From Methylobacterium sp. 10 (lineage in GTDB: Bacteria; Pseudomonadota; Alphaproteobacteria; Rhizobiales; Beijerinckiaceae): DNA of 64,000 nt. The DNA is taken from contig NZ_KI912577.1 of assembly GCF_000519085.1 (NCBI RefSeq), positions 3,776,035 through 3,840,034 on the forward strand. Reading direction: 5' to 3'. Made by a program: the position numbers and the translations under genes. Each line of letters begins with the position of its first letter. Positions within the stretch are counted from its first letter, which is position 1. Positions 8,533-17,763 of the stretch are shown here, in pieces. The notes under the pieces are model-generated. The model did not search any database, had not been told where the DNA came from, and was given only the letters and a program-made list of their open reading frames with translations.

Positions 8533-9702
8533 ATGAGACTCAACCTTCCCCTGCTGGCGCTGTCGGCCGGTGCCTTCGGCATCGGCGTCACCGAGTTCAC
8601 ACCGATGGGCATGCTGCCCCTGATCGCGAACGACCTGCAGGTCTCGATCCCGGCGGCGGGCCTCGTCGTCAGCGCCTATGCGATGGGCGTGCTCATCGGC
8701 GCACCGCTGATGACGCTGGCCTTCGCCCGGATGCAGCGCCGCCGCCTGCTGGTGGGGCTGATGGGCATCTTCACCCTCGGCAATCTCCTCGCGGCGATGG
8801 CCGACAGCTACGCGATGCTGGTCGTCGCCCGCCTCGTCACGTCCCTGAACCATGGTGCGTTCTTCGGGGTCGGCGCGGTGGTGGCGGCGGGCATCGTGCC
8901 GCCCGAGCGCCGCGCCGCGGCCGTCGCCGCGATGTTCTCGGGGCTCACCATCGCCACCATCGGCGGCGTGCCGCTGGCGGCCTGGATCGGGGAGATGCTC
9001 GGTTGGCGCGCGGCCTTCTGGGGCATCGCCGCGGTGGGGGCCGTGGCCATGCTGTCGCTGCGCCTGGCCCTGCCGCCCCTCGAAGCCGAGGCCGGCGGCG
9101 ACATGCGGGCCGAACTCCGCGTCCTCATGCGCGGGTCGGTGCTCGCCGCCCTCGCCCTCACCGTGCTCGGGGCGAGCGCGATGTTCACGGTGTTCACCTA
9201 CATCGTGCCGATCCTGCGGATCGAGACCGGGGCCGCGACGCCGTTCGTGACGGCCATGCTGGTGCTCTACGGAATCGGTCTCACCGTGGGCAACTGGGCC
9301 GGCGGGCGCTTCGCCGACCGCTCGGTGGACGGCACGCTCTTCGCCTCCCTCGGCGGGCTTGTTGCGGTGCTGGCCCTGTTCGCTTGGGGCGTGCGCTGGG
9401 AGGTTCCGGCCGCCATCCTGATCTTCCTCTGGGGCGTCGCCAGCTTCGCCCTGGTACCGCCCCTGCAGATGCGGGTGATGGAGCAGGCGCAAGGGGCGCC
9501 CAACCTCGCCTCGGCCATGAATATCGGTGCGTTCAACTTCGGCAACGCCATCGGTGCCGCCGTCGGCGGGGGCGTGATCGATGCGGGGCTCGGCTACCCG
9601 GCCGTCCCCCTCGCCGGTGCCGCCATGGCCGCTGCCGGCCTCGCCATGCTGGTGGCTCTGCGCCGGGGGCGGCGCGGAGTGGCGGAACCTGTATCGTCCT
9701 GA
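8533..9702 (+). CDS. MFS transporter, AraJ/Cmx drug and sugar efflux type
   Basis: A 389-residue inner-membrane major facilitator with about twelve hydrophobic helices. The first helix contains SAGAFGIGVTEFTPMGML, the signature of the AraJ/YdhP/chloramphenicol-efflux branch, and loop 2-3 has the ARMQRRRLLVGLM motif equivalent to motif A. The ATG at 8533 has a GGAAAG site upstream; an in-frame ATG at 8500 is an alternative. Probably an efflux pump for small organic molecules controlled by the divergent LysR regulator. Confidence 0.87.
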   Translation: MRLNLPLLALSAGAFGIGVTEFTPMGMLPLIANDLQVSIPAAGLVVSAYAMGVLIGAPLMTLAFARMQRRRLLVGLMGIFTLGNLLAAMADSYAMLVVARLVTSLNHGAFFGVGAVVAAGIVPPERRAAAVAAMFSGLTIATIGGVPLAAWIGEMLGWRAAFWGIAAVGAVAMLSLRLALPPLEAEAGGDMRAELRVLMRGSVLAALALTVLGASAMFTVFTYIVPILRIETGAATPFVTAMLVLYGIGLTVGNWAGGRFADRSVDGTLFASLGGLVAVLALFAWGVRWEVPAAILIFLWGVASFALVPPLQMRVMEQAQGAPNLASAMNIGAFNFGNAIGAAVGGGVIDAGLGYPAVPLAGAAMAAAGLAMLVALRRGRRGVAEPVSS

Positions 9703-9713
9703 ACTTATTCAGG
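9698..9713 (+). terminator. Short inverted repeat at the MFS gene stop
   Basis: CCTGAA-CTTA-TTCAGG overlaps the stop codon of the MFS gene, and a wider CGTCC/GGACG pair can extend it. There is no T-tract, so it is only a possible terminator. Confidence 0.3.
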
Positions 9714-9817
9714 TTCGGGACGGCGTCGCCTGCACGTCCTTCAATCTTTATTTACCATGATCGGAACAGATTGAGGCTCAGGCCGACAGCGTCAGGTCCG
9801 CCTGCAGCCGGACGGCC

Positions 9818-10957
9818 ATGTTCCTCTTCACCACGCCCCCCGCCAGCACGCGTGAGACCGGCCTCGGCCGGGACGCGGGCACGCGGGGTGGGGCGGCCGC
9901 CGGATCCGCGCCGGCGGGCGTGGTCGATGCGATCCGCAGCGGCGCGCGCAGCACCGGCACCGAGTTCGACTACCTCCTCGCCACGGCCAAGCGCGAATCC
10001 TCCCTCGATCCCTCGGCCAAGGCCGCGACGTCCTCGGCCACCGGCCTGTTCCAATTCATCGAGCAGACCTGGCTCGGGACGATGAAGAATGCGGGGCCCA
10101 AGCTCGGCCTCTCGGCCTATGCCGACGCCATCACCGCCAGACCCAACGGCACCTACACGGTGGAGGACGCCTCCGCCCGCCAGACCATCCTCGACCTCCG
10201 CCGGGACCCGGCGGTGGCCGCCACCATGGCCGGCGCCCTGACCCAGCGCAACGGCGAAGCGCTCACCGCCGCCCTCGGGCGCGAACCCACCGGCGGCGAC
10301 CTCTACGCCGCCCACGTGCTCGGTGCGCGCGGGGCGGCGACCCTGATCGGCACCGCGCAGGCGAGCCCGGCGCGTGCCGCCGCCCTCGACATGCCGGAGG
10401 CGGCCGCCGCCAACCGGAGCCTGTTCTACGACAAGACCGGCCGACCCCGCGGCGCCGCCGAACTCTACGCGCTCCTGTCCGCGAGCCAATCCGCCTCGCG
10501 GCCCGCCCCCACGGCCCTCACGGGCGCCGCCATCGAGCCGGCCTCCACGACCGATCCCGTCTCCGCCTATGCGGCCATCGACGGCGGCGGATTGCGGGCC
10601 CTGTTCCAGACCGACAAGCGCCAGGGGGCGATGTCCGAGGGGGTCGCCCGCCTGTGGCAGGGCAGGGCCACGTCGTCGCCGGCCTCCTCACCGGAGCCGG
10701 CGCGCCGCGCGCCCACCTATTTCCCGCGCTCGGACGGGACGGGCGAGGCGGCGTCGGTCAGCGCCGCCATCCTCGCGGAGCCGGCGAAGGTCGAGGCCAC
10801 GCCGCCGCCCGCCACCGCCACGGCTACCGCCCTCGTCGGCGCACCGCTGCCCCCGCGCCGGCCCGCCGAACTCACCGCTGCTGCTGCCCGGCAGGCCGGC
10901 ACCGTCGCGTCCAAACCTCTCGATCTCTCACTCTTCACGACCCGGAGCGGTCAATGA
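9818..10957 (+). CDS. Lytic transglycosylase-like SLT-domain protein
   Basis: A 379-residue protein whose N-terminal third contains a soluble-lytic-transglycosylase-like core: TAKRESSLDP with the probable catalytic Glu60, then SSATGLFQFIEQTWLG (residues about 69-84). The C-terminal half is Pro/Ala-rich and low in complexity. No classic signal peptide is visible, so export route and true target are open. It ends in an ATGA overlap with the DUF2336 gene, showing translational coupling. Homologous pairs occur in other alphaproteobacteria, but a shared role is not established. Confidence 0.75.
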   Translation: MFLFTTPPASTRETGLGRDAGTRGGAAAGSAPAGVVDAIRSGARSTGTEFDYLLATAKRESSLDPSAKAATSSATGLFQFIEQTWLGTMKNAGPKLGLSAYADAITARPNGTYTVEDASARQTILDLRRDPAVAATMAGALTQRNGEALTAALGREPTGGDLYAAHVLGARGAATLIGTAQASPARAAALDMPEAAAANRSLFYDKTGRPRGAAELYALLSASQSASRPAPTALTGAAIEPASTTDPVSAYAAIDGGGLRALFQTDKRQGAMSEGVARLWQGRATSSPASSPEPARRAPTYFPRSDGTGEAASVSAAILAEPAKVEATPPPATATATALVGAPLPPRRPAELTAAAARQAGTVASKPLDLSLFTTRSGQ

Positions 10958-12537
10958 TCATCCGCCAATTCCTGTCCTGGACCCGTGATGCCTCCATCGA
11001 CCGCCGCGCGGAGGCCGCGGCGGCGCTGACCCGGGCCTATCTCTATGGCGGGCTCGATGCCGGCGCGGCACGCGAGGCGCGCTCGGCAATCCTGGCGCTC
11101 CTCGACGACCCGGCCCCCGCCGTGCGCCGGGCCCTGGCGCAGGCCTGCGCCGGTTGCGCCACCGCGCCCCGGCCGCTGGTCGTGGCCCTGGCCGGCGACC
11201 AGCCCGACATCGCCGCCCTGGTCCTGCGGCGCTCGTCCGTCCTGACCGATGCCGATCTCGTCGACGGCATCGCGGTCGGCTGCGAGTCCATCCGCACCGC
11301 CATCGCCGGCCGGCTCGGCCTCTCCCACGCAGTATCCGGGGCCATGGCCGAGATCGGCGGCGTTCCCTCTCTCACCGCCCTGGTGCGCAACCGGGGTGCC
11401 CGCATCACCACCGGCAGCCTAATGCGGATGGTGGAGCGGCACGGCGACGATGCCGACCTCAGGAACGCGCTGACGACACGGGCCGGCCTGCCCCTCGAAG
11501 TGCGGCAGGCCGTCACCACTCGCGTGGCGGCATCGCTCTCGGCTTTCGCCATCGCCTCGGGCTGGCTCACCCCTGCCCGCGGCGAACGGGCGAGCCGCGA
11601 GGCCCTGGAGCGCAGCACCCTGGAGGTGAGCGCGAGCGCGACCGGGGCGGACCTCGCCCGCCTCGTGAGCCATCTCCGCATCCGGGGCCAGCTCAATGCC
11701 GGCCTGATCCTGCGGGCGATCCTGTCGGGCCGCATGGCCTTCGCGGAGGCGGCCTTGTCCGATCTCACCGGCTTGAAGGCCGACCGCGTGGCCGGGCTGA
11801 TGCTCGACCCTTCCGCCTCGGGTTTCGCCGCCCTCCACCGCCGCGCCGGATTGCCGCCCGTCCTGCTGCCCGCCTTCGTCGCCGCGCTCTCGGCCTGGCG
11901 CGAGGCCGGTCTCCAGGCCGAGCCCGGCAATGCCACCCTGTCGCGGCAGATGATCGAGCGGGCGCTCACCGCCTGCGAGACCATGCCCCTCGCCGAGGCG
12001 CAGAGCGTCATGGCGCTTCTCGCCCGCTACGAGGCCGAGGCCGCCCGTGAGGAGGCCCGAATTGCCGCCACGGCCATGGAGGACAAGGCGAGGCAGGAGA
12101 CCCGGACGCGGATGCAGGTTCTCGACGCCGAATGGCGTTTGGCGCAGCAGCTCGTCTCCCACCGGCCGGCGGCGCCCGCCATCGAGTTCGTCGGCATCGA
12201 TGCCATCGCCGCCGCGGAAAGAGAGGAGGGAAGGGAATCGATGGAATCCGTGCTCGATTCCCTGTCCGAGGGGCTCAGGGCGAGTGTTCGGGAGGCCAGG
12301 GCCCAGCTCCGCCCGCTCGCCGACGCGCCCATCGACCTGACCGGCCACGACCTCGTGACGATCGACGTGCAGCCCATCATCGTATCCCAGCCGGAATTCG
12401 GCGCCGCGCCCGATCCGGTGCAGATCGACACCGGCCCGTCGCTGACCCGCGAGGCCGATGCGGTCCTGGACGCGATTCCCGACGCCCTCATCGCCAGCTA
12501 CCGCGCCGACCGCGACAGGATGCGCCTCGCCGCCTGA
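10954..12537 (+). CDS. DUF2336 domain protein
   Basis: A 527-residue, almost all-helical protein with a repeated HEAT-like pattern in the first 300 residues (for example LLDDPAPAVRRALAQA and residues LRNALTTRAGLPLEVRQAV), which matches the DUF2336 family of alphaproteobacteria. A Glu/Ala/Arg-rich probable coiled coil lies near residues 345-395. Function unknown. The ATG at 10954 overlaps the stop of the transglycosylase-like gene; the frame is open further upstream but that part is antisense-like proline and arginine-rich shadow sequence. Confidence 0.78.
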   Translation: MIIRQFLSWTRDASIDRRAEAAAALTRAYLYGGLDAGAAREARSAILALLDDPAPAVRRALAQACAGCATAPRPLVVALAGDQPDIAALVLRRSSVLTDADLVDGIAVGCESIRTAIAGRLGLSHAVSGAMAEIGGVPSLTALVRNRGARITTGSLMRMVERHGDDADLRNALTTRAGLPLEVRQAVTTRVAASLSAFAIASGWLTPARGERASREALERSTLEVSASATGADLARLVSHLRIRGQLNAGLILRAILSGRMAFAEAALSDLTGLKADRVAGLMLDPSASGFAALHRRAGLPPVLLPAFVAALSAWREAGLQAEPGNATLSRQMIERALTACETMPLAEAQSVMALLARYEAEAAREEARIAATAMEDKARQETRTRMQVLDAEWRLAQQLVSHRPAAPAIEFVGIDAIAAAEREEGRESMESVLDSLSEGLRASVREARAQLRPLADAPIDLTGHDLVTIDVQPIIVSQPEFGAAPDPVQIDTGPSLTREADAVLDAIPDALIASYRADRDRMRLAA

Positions 12538-12600
12538 CCCGAGCGTCCATCCGGCGCCATGATCGTCGCCCCTTCGCCCTCATCCGGCTATCAGGGCGGC

Positions 12601-13494
12601 ATGACAGGCAACGACACCAGGACCGTCCTCGCCGGCCTCGCTCCCGTGGCCGCCCTGGTGGGCTCGATCCTCTCCCTCGTGGTCGGCACTTCCTTCGCCA
12701 AGCAGCTGTTCCCGGTGATCGGCGCGGAGGGCACCTCGGCCTACCGCGTCACCCTGGCGGCGGTGCTGCTGCTCGCCGTGTGGCGGCCCTGGCGCCGACC
12801 GCTCGGCCGGCGGGATGCCGGTGTGGTGGTTCTCTACGGGCTCGTGCTCGGCGGCATGAACCTGCTGTTCTACCTCTCTCTGCGGACGATCCCGCTGGGG
12901 CTCGCCATTGCCATCGAGTTCGTCGGGCCGCTCCTCGTGGCGGTGGCCTCGTCGCGGCGCGCCGTCGATCTCGTCTGGGTGGCGCTTGCCATGCTCGGGC
13001 TGTGCCTGCTGCTGCCCCTGGATCGGGCGAGCGCCGGCCTCGATCCCGTCGGCGTCGCCTGCGCCCTGGGCGCGGCCCTGTGCTGGGCGCTCTACATCCT
13101 CGTCGGCCAGAGGGCGGGGCACCTGCCCGGCGGGCAGGCGGTGGCCCTCGGCATGAGCGTGGCGACCCTGGTGATCCTGCCCTTCGGCATCGCTCAGGCG
13201 GGCGTGGCGCTGCTCTCGCCCTCCCTCATCGTGGCCGGCCTCGCCGTGGCGATCCTGTCGAGCGCGATCCCCTATTCCCTGGAGATGGTGGCCCTGCGGG
13301 GACTGCCGCGCCAGACCTTCGGCATCCTGCTGAGCCTCGAGCCGGTCTGCGGCGCGCTCGCCGGCTTCCTGATCCTCGGGGAACGCCTGACCCCCCTGCA
13401 GGGCGCCGCCATCGCCTGCATCATGGCGGCCTCGGTGGGCAGCACGGTCGGTGCATATCGGGCGAAGCGAAAGGACCGGGGTCGATCCGGATGA
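12601..13494 (+). CDS. EamA/DMT superfamily exporter, RhtA-like
   Basis: A 297-residue inner-membrane protein with ten hydrophobic segments arranged as two EamA halves. The first half contains GTSFAKQLFPVIGAEGTSAYRV and ALRTIPLGLAIAIEFVGPL-type motifs (SLRTIPLGLAIAIEFVGP), characteristic of RhtA-type threonine/homoserine exporters. The substrate is inferred to be an amino acid or similar metabolite. I chose the ATG at 12601, preceded by AGGGCGG; an in-frame ATG at 12559 would add 14 residues without adding a conserved part. Confidence 0.85.
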   Translation: MTGNDTRTVLAGLAPVAALVGSILSLVVGTSFAKQLFPVIGAEGTSAYRVTLAAVLLLAVWRPWRRPLGRRDAGVVVLYGLVLGGMNLLFYLSLRTIPLGLAIAIEFVGPLLVAVASSRRAVDLVWVALAMLGLCLLLPLDRASAGLDPVGVACALGAALCWALYILVGQRAGHLPGGQAVALGMSVATLVILPFGIAQAGVALLSPSLIVAGLAVAILSSAIPYSLEMVALRGLPRQTFGILLSLEPVCGALAGFLILGERLTPLQGAAIACIMAASVGSTVGAYRAKRKDRGRSG

Positions 13495-13736
13495 ACGAGG
13501 AAAATCCAGTTTTTACAGGTTGTTGCAGGCGTTCGTTCTTGCCGTCGATGAGGGGATGAGCCGCTGACTCGGCACGTCCTGCGCTGGCTCCCGGATCGCC
13601 TTGCGTTGACGCTCCGGTCGCCCGGGAAGGGTGTCGGCACTGATGGGTCCGGAAAAGCCAAGCCCCTTACCCGGACGGGTGGAGCGCCGGCGGAACCCGA
13701 TCCGGGGTCCAGCGCGAGACGGCGCGTAGCGTCAAG

Positions 13737-14507
13737 TCAGCCGAACTGTTCGCGCAGAATCCGCTCGTCGAGGCTGTGGCCGGGATCGTGGAGAAGGGTG
13801 AGGTCGGTCTTGAGGTCGAGCCAGGTCTCCACGGTGCAGACCCGGCGGAACTCGGTGTGGTCGGCCACCGCCGCCACCGGGCGATGCGCCGCGTCGAGCA
13901 CCTCCACCTGGATGCGGGCGTGATCCGGCAGCAGGGCGCCGTGCCAGCGCCGGGGGCGGAAGGCCGAGATCGGGGTCAGCGCCAGGAGCCGCGAGTTCAG
14001 GGGCAGAATCGGGCCGCCCACCGAGAGGTTGTAGGCGGTGGAGCCGGCGGGCGTCGCGCAGAGCACGCCGTCGGCGATGAGCTCGGGCAGGCGCACATGC
14101 CCGTCCACCGAGATCTTCAGCTTGGCGGTCTGGTGCGTCTGGCGCAGCATGTAGACTTCGTTGATGGCGCGCGCCGTGTGCCGGCGCCCCTCCACGTCCA
14201 CCGCCTCCATCATCAGCGGGTGGATGGTGCTGCGCTTGGTGCTCTCGAGCCGTTCGAGGAGGTTGTCCTCGCGGTATTCGTTCATCAGGAAGCCGACGGT
14301 GCCGCGATTCATGCCGTAGATCGGCGTACCGGCCAGCATGAAGCGGTGGAGCGCCTGAAGCATCAGTCCGTCGCCGCCGAGCGCCACGATCACGTCGGCC
14401 TCCTCGGGGGCGACGCTGTCGTAGCGCCGCATCAGCGTGTCCGCCGCGCCGCGCGCATCGGCGGTGGGGCTCGCGATGAAGGCGATCCTCTGGAAGCGCC
14501 GCGCCAT
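13737..14507 (-). CDS. nadK: NAD kinase
   Basis: Phosphorylates NAD to NADP in the cytoplasm. The 256-residue protein shows the GGDG motif ([18 protein letters not shown], residues about 40-57), the [10 protein letters not shown] segment and [21 protein letters not shown], all diagnostic of the NadK family. The start at 14507 gives the canonical [11 protein letters not shown]-terminus. An in-frame ATG at 14555 exists but its GAGGGG lies too close to the codon. Convergent with the EamA gene; the 240-base gap between them shows no clear gene. Confidence 0.93.
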   Translation of the reverse strand: MARRFQRIAFIASPTADARGAADTLMRRYDSVAPEEADVIVALGGDGLMLQALHRFMLAGTPIYGMNRGTVGFLMNEYREDNLLERLESTKRSTIHPLMMEAVDVEGRRHTARAINEVYMLRQTHQTAKLKISVDGHVRLPELIADGVLCATPAGSTAYNLSVGGPILPLNSRLLALTPISAFRPRRWHGALLPDHARIQVEVLDAAHRPVAAVADHTEFRRVCTVETWLDLKTDLTLLHDPGHSLDERILREQFG

Positions 14508-14593
14508 GGATGATCGTCCGCTCGTGTTGACGCCGGGCTTCGCCGCGCGCCTCATTCCCCTCGGAACAGGCCGCTGACCCGGAGACCCATAGC

Positions 14594-14914
14594 ATGGAGC
14601 GTCCGCTTCTCGTCTACACCACCTTTCCCGATGCCGAGACGGCGCTCGCCATCGGCGAGGAACTGGTGCGCGCGCGGCTCGCCGCCTGCGTCAACGTCCT
14701 GCCGGGAATGCGGTCGGTCTATGCCTGGAAGGGGGCGGTGGAGCGGGGCGAGGAGGTCGTTGCCATCCTCAAAACGCGGGAGGGGCTCGCCGATTCCCTC
14801 GCCGCCGCGCTGAAGCAGCGCCATCCCTACGAGACGCCGCTCATCCTGCATCTGACCACATCCGGGGCCGATGCCGATACCGCCTCGTGGATTCTCGCCG
14901 AGACCGGCGGATGA
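14594..14914 (+). CDS. cutA: Divalent-cation tolerance protein CutA
   Basis: A 106-residue protein of the CutA1 family, trimeric ferredoxin-like fold linked to copper tolerance in Escherichia coli. The hallmarks [36 protein letters not shown] and the C-terminal [12 protein letters not shown] are all present. A GGAG ribosome site lies 9 bases upstream of the ATG. It is divergent from nadK. Confidence 0.95.
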   Translation: MERPLLVYTTFPDAETALAIGEELVRARLAACVNVLPGMRSVYAWKGAVERGEEVVAILKTREGLADSLAAALKQRHPYETPLILHLTTSGADADTASWILAETGG

Positions 14915-15016
14915 AGCGTGTTCAATCGCCCTCCCGCCGGACCATGTAAACCCCCGCCGCGGCGGGACCTGGCGGGGAGAATCCGTGGGGGAGGGGCCCG
15001 GTCGACCGGTCTCGGC

Positions 15017-15184
15017 TCAGGCGGCCAGACGGTAGGAGGCCTGGGCGTTGTCGTTGATGGCGACGAACATGCCGGCGGAGGTGGTCCCGGTGACCGGCGG
15101 GGCCGATTCTGCGCGGTCCGTGAGCAGGGCCAGAGCAGGGCCGACGGCGACGGCGGCGAGACCAAGGATGAACAGAGCGATCAT
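15017..15184 (-). CDS. Tiny membrane or exported protein, unknown function
   Basis: A 55-residue ORF starting MIALFILGLAAVAVGPALALL, a single hydrophobic helix or signal peptide, followed by a short polar tail with FVAINDNAQASYRLAA. The frame extends upstream to 15340 but the ATG at 15184 makes the hydrophobic segment N-terminal. No strong ribosome site is visible. I do not recognise the family. A second tiny membrane protein lies 173 bases upstream on the same strand. Confidence 0.5.
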   Translation of the reverse strand: MIALFILGLAAVAVGPALALLTDRAESAPPVTGTTSAGMFVAINDNAQASYRLAA

Positions 15185-15357
15185 GGAACAAGCCTGTCTT
15201 GCACTTGCAATGAAGCCTGTATCGCACTGCACCATGATCTTTGGTATATCACATTCCGTATGACGGCCATGTTTCCGGCGCGGAGCTGCTGGGTCGTCCC
15301 GGCGGGCAGGGCGCGCATCGCCGCACACCGCCTTGTCCACCGCCGTGAAAGGGCGCT

Positions 15358-15555
15358 TCAGCGATGGTTGCCGCCGGACATGCCGGGCATCAGCGGCAGC
15401 GTATGGTGACCGTCGCCGAAGATGATGATGGATAGGGTCAGGCCCAGGGCCGCGACATACAGCACCGCGAAGAGATCGCGGTTGGCGCCGGCCGTGGCGA
15501 GCACCAGGGCCGCGAACGGAATGCTCTGCAGGGCGAGGATGGCTGCGATGTTCAT
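15358..15555 (-). CDS. Tiny two-helix membrane protein, unknown function
   Basis: A 65-residue protein with two hydrophobic segments (MNIAAILALQSIPFAALVLA and LFAVLYVAALGLTLSIIIFG) and a His/Met/Gly-rich tail (GDGHHTLPLMPGMSGGNHR) that could bind metal. The ATG at 15555 has a GGAG upstream. Unknown function. It lies between oxlT and the 55-residue gene, all on the minus strand. Confidence 0.55.
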   Translation of the reverse strand: MNIAAILALQSIPFAALVLATAGANRDLFAVLYVAALGLTLSIIIFGDGHHTLPLMPGMSGGNHR

Positions 15556-15747
15556 CTCGGGCACTCCGGCGGTCGCCGAGCAGGGTCGGACATGACGGCG
15601 CGTGGCAACACGGGACGGGCGGAGATGGCGCTCCTCGAAGGGGGCGCGATAAAAAGAAGTGGCGTAGGCCCGGCGGTCATCGCGGGCCGGCACGCAGGCG
15701 GGGCGGGATGCCGCGTCCGTGGCAGGCGGCCCGCTCCGGGGTCGGTC

Positions 15748-15814
15748 GCTGAAGGGCCGATTGGCCGGCCCTTCAGCCGAACTGGGCTCGCCCCGCCGGT
15801 CGGGCGGGGCGAGC
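15748..15814 (-). terminator. Two tandem GC-rich hairpins after oxlT
   Basis: Directly downstream of the oxlT stop, two perfect stems follow each other: 15786-15797 with 15803-15814 (12 bp, five-base loop) and 15748-15758 with 15767-15777 (11 bp, eight-base loop). There is no T-tract, but the paired stems probably block read-through from oxlT or stabilise its 3' end. Confidence 0.6.
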
Positions 15815-15820
15815 GATTGA

Positions 15821-17116
15821 TCAGGCGTGGGCCAGGGCGCCGGCCGGAGTGACCGAGCCGTTGGCGACGTGGTGGCGCTTGAGCATCGGCCGGAGGACGG
15901 CCACGGCCAGGAACGCGGCGAAGAGGTCCATGATCGCCACAGTATACAGCACCGTCGCCCAGGTGCCCGTGGCCTGCATCAGGATGTTGCCGAGCGGGAC
16001 GAACAGGGCGGCGAAACCCTTGGCGCAGTAGAGCACGCCGTAGATCTTGCCGATGTGCTTGGAGCCGAACGTGTCGGCGGCCGTGGCGCTGAACAGCGAG
16101 TAGACCTCGCCCCAGGCCAGGAACACGATGCCGGACAGGATCACGAAGGCCCAGGGGTTCGAGCCGAAGTAACCGAGAGCGACGATGCCGATGCCCTCCA
16201 TGGTGAAGGCGATGAACATCGTCTTCTCACGCCCGATCCGGTCCGAGATGTAGCCGAAGAGCGGCCGCGAGATGCCGTTCATGATCCGGTCGAGCATCAG
16301 CGCGAAGGGCAGGGCCGCCATGGCGAAGAAGTACAGGTTGACCTGGAACTCCTTCACGCCGAGATCCTGCGCAATGACGCCGAGCTGGGCCACGGCCATC
16401 AGGCCGCCGGTGACCGTGCAGGTGAACATGAGCAGCATGACGTAGAAGACCGGCGTGCGCAGGGCTTCCCCGAGGGTGTAGTCGCGCCGGCTCTGCAGGA
16501 CCTTGGTCGAGAAGATGACCTGGTCCTTGGCCGGGGAGCGCAGGCCGATGGCGGCCAGCATGATGACCGCGCCCTGGATCAGGCCGAAGATGAAGAAGGC
16601 CTGGGCGTAGCTGCCGTGCGAGATCATGCTGGCGATCGGCAGGATCGTGAGGGCCGAGCCCGCGCCGTAGCCGCCCGCCGTCAGGCCGACCGCGAGGCCG
16701 CGCTTGTCCGGGAACCATTTCAGGGCGTTGTTGATGCAGGTGGCATAGACGCAACCCACCCCGATGCCGCCGGCCACGGAGCCGAGATAGAAGCCCGTGA
16801 GCGAGGTGGCGTAGGAGTTGATGACCCAGGCGAGGCCGGTCATCAGACCGCCGAACATCACCACCCGGCTCGGGCCGTACTTGTCGATGAAGTAGCCTTC
16901 AATCGGGGTCAGCCATGTCTGCACCACGACGAAGATCGTGAAGGCCACCTGGATCGCGGCACGGTCCCAGCCGAAGGTCTTCTGAATTTCCGGGACGAAC
17001 AGCGTCCAGGCGTACTGGATGTTCGCCGCCGCGACCATACAGGCCACGCCGAGGATGAGTTGGAGCCATCGCTTTGAAGGTTGCACCGTTATGGGTGCGG
17101 TCACGGACGTCGCCAT
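15821..17116 (-). CDS. oxlT: Oxalate/formate antiporter-like MFS transporter (OxlT)
   Basis: A 431-residue MFS protein of the OxlT family, with about twelve helices. Matching features are WLQLILGVACMVAAANIQYAWTLF at the start, the FTIFVVVQTWLTPIEGYFIDKYGP segment and the GGIGVGCVYATCINNALKWFPDKRG motif, all typical of oxalate:formate exchangers. OxlT imports oxalate and exports formate, fitting a C1/oxalate-using methylotroph, though other carboxylates are possible in this family. A GGGAGA site lies before the ATG at 17116. It is preceded by a long AT-rich, probably regulatory gap. Confidence 0.85.
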   Translation of the reverse strand: MATSVTAPITVQPSKRWLQLILGVACMVAAANIQYAWTLFVPEIQKTFGWDRAAIQVAFTIFVVVQTWLTPIEGYFIDKYGPSRVVMFGGLMTGLAWVINSYATSLTGFYLGSVAGGIGVGCVYATCINNALKWFPDKRGLAVGLTAGGYGAGSALTILPIASMISHGSYAQAFFIFGLIQGAVIMLAAIGLRSPAKDQVIFSTKVLQSRRDYTLGEALRTPVFYVMLLMFTCTVTGGLMAVAQLGVIAQDLGVKEFQVNLYFFAMAALPFALMLDRIMNGISRPLFGYISDRIGREKTMFIAFTMEGIGIVALGYFGSNPWAFVILSGIVFLAWGEVYSLFSATAADTFGSKHIGKIYGVLYCAKGFAALFVPLGNILMQATGTWATVLYTVAIMDLFAAFLAVAVLRPMLKRHHVANGSVTPAGALAHA

Positions 17117-17763
17117 GAGCTTTCTCCCTGATCATGGACATGGATACTTGAGGGCTTGGAGATCGAGGCACCCCAGCGGATCGGCTCCCTCGGCCGCGGC
17201 AAGTGATCGTCGGGATCAGAAGTCGTCGGCTGGTATTCAGTATTTGGCATATCAGATGTGCTGGCAAGCACCATAATGCATGCATCGACCAGGATTTCTT
17301 AGGTTTTCGCGAAATCTTGCCCTATAATGCCCCACGGATGAGCAGGATGTTTCATCCGCCATAGCAGGGAAAAATAATCGGGACGGGGCGGTCCTTGTGG
17401 TGACGAGAAAGCGGACCATCGAAGCCATCGCATTCCGAGCTGTTTGGCTGGCACGGGCAGGCTATGATCGGATCCCTCAGAGGGTAGACAATGTCGCGCT
17501 GCGTAGACCCGAGTATTCGATCTGCATAAATTATAAAACTAAGAGTTTTTGACATTTACGTCAAAAAAAACAAACACTTGGTATACTTCGTTCCACGCTC
17601 CTGCGGTCTTCGGTTCGGTCGACGCTTCATCGTGCTGACACCGGACCGACGCTCGCGTCGCGGGGAGGAGAATCGTGCGTGCTGCGGTCACCCGGAAAAG
17701 CGGACGGGAAACGACGGTGCTTGCCGGAAGCCCAGCCTTACCTATGGCCGGGAAGAGGGCGTC
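17117..17763. other. AT-rich intergenic region upstream of oxlT
   Basis: These 647 bases hold no convincing gene; short frames on both strands lack family signals. It carries several symmetric elements: a GTGCT-GGCA-AGCAC repeat at 17258-17271, an ATGCATGCAT palindrome at 17276-17285 and the TTTTTGAC...GTCAAAAA repeat near 17546. It is clearly lower in GC than its neighbours. It must contain the oxlT promoter and lies just beyond the 3' end of the carotenoid operon. Confidence 0.6.
17546..17567. promoter_or_regulatory. Perfect inverted repeat TTTTTGAC-N6-GTCAAAAA
   Basis: An eight-base perfect inverted repeat with a six-base spacer in AT-rich sequence between the carotenoid operon end and oxlT. 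It may be an operator for a dimeric regulator; no stable GC stem argues against a terminator. Confidence 0.35.

Noticed and set aside
13495..13736. A decayed gene between the EamA exporter and nadK
   Set aside because: No frame, motif or repeat supports it; treated as an ordinary gap.
15827..17077. A 416-codon open frame on the plus strand across oxlT
   Set aside because: Antisense shadow; oxlT has all transporter motifs in the other direction.
17352..17555. A 67-codon minus-strand frame in the AT-rich gap
   Set aside because: No ribosome site, no motif, and the product looks random.
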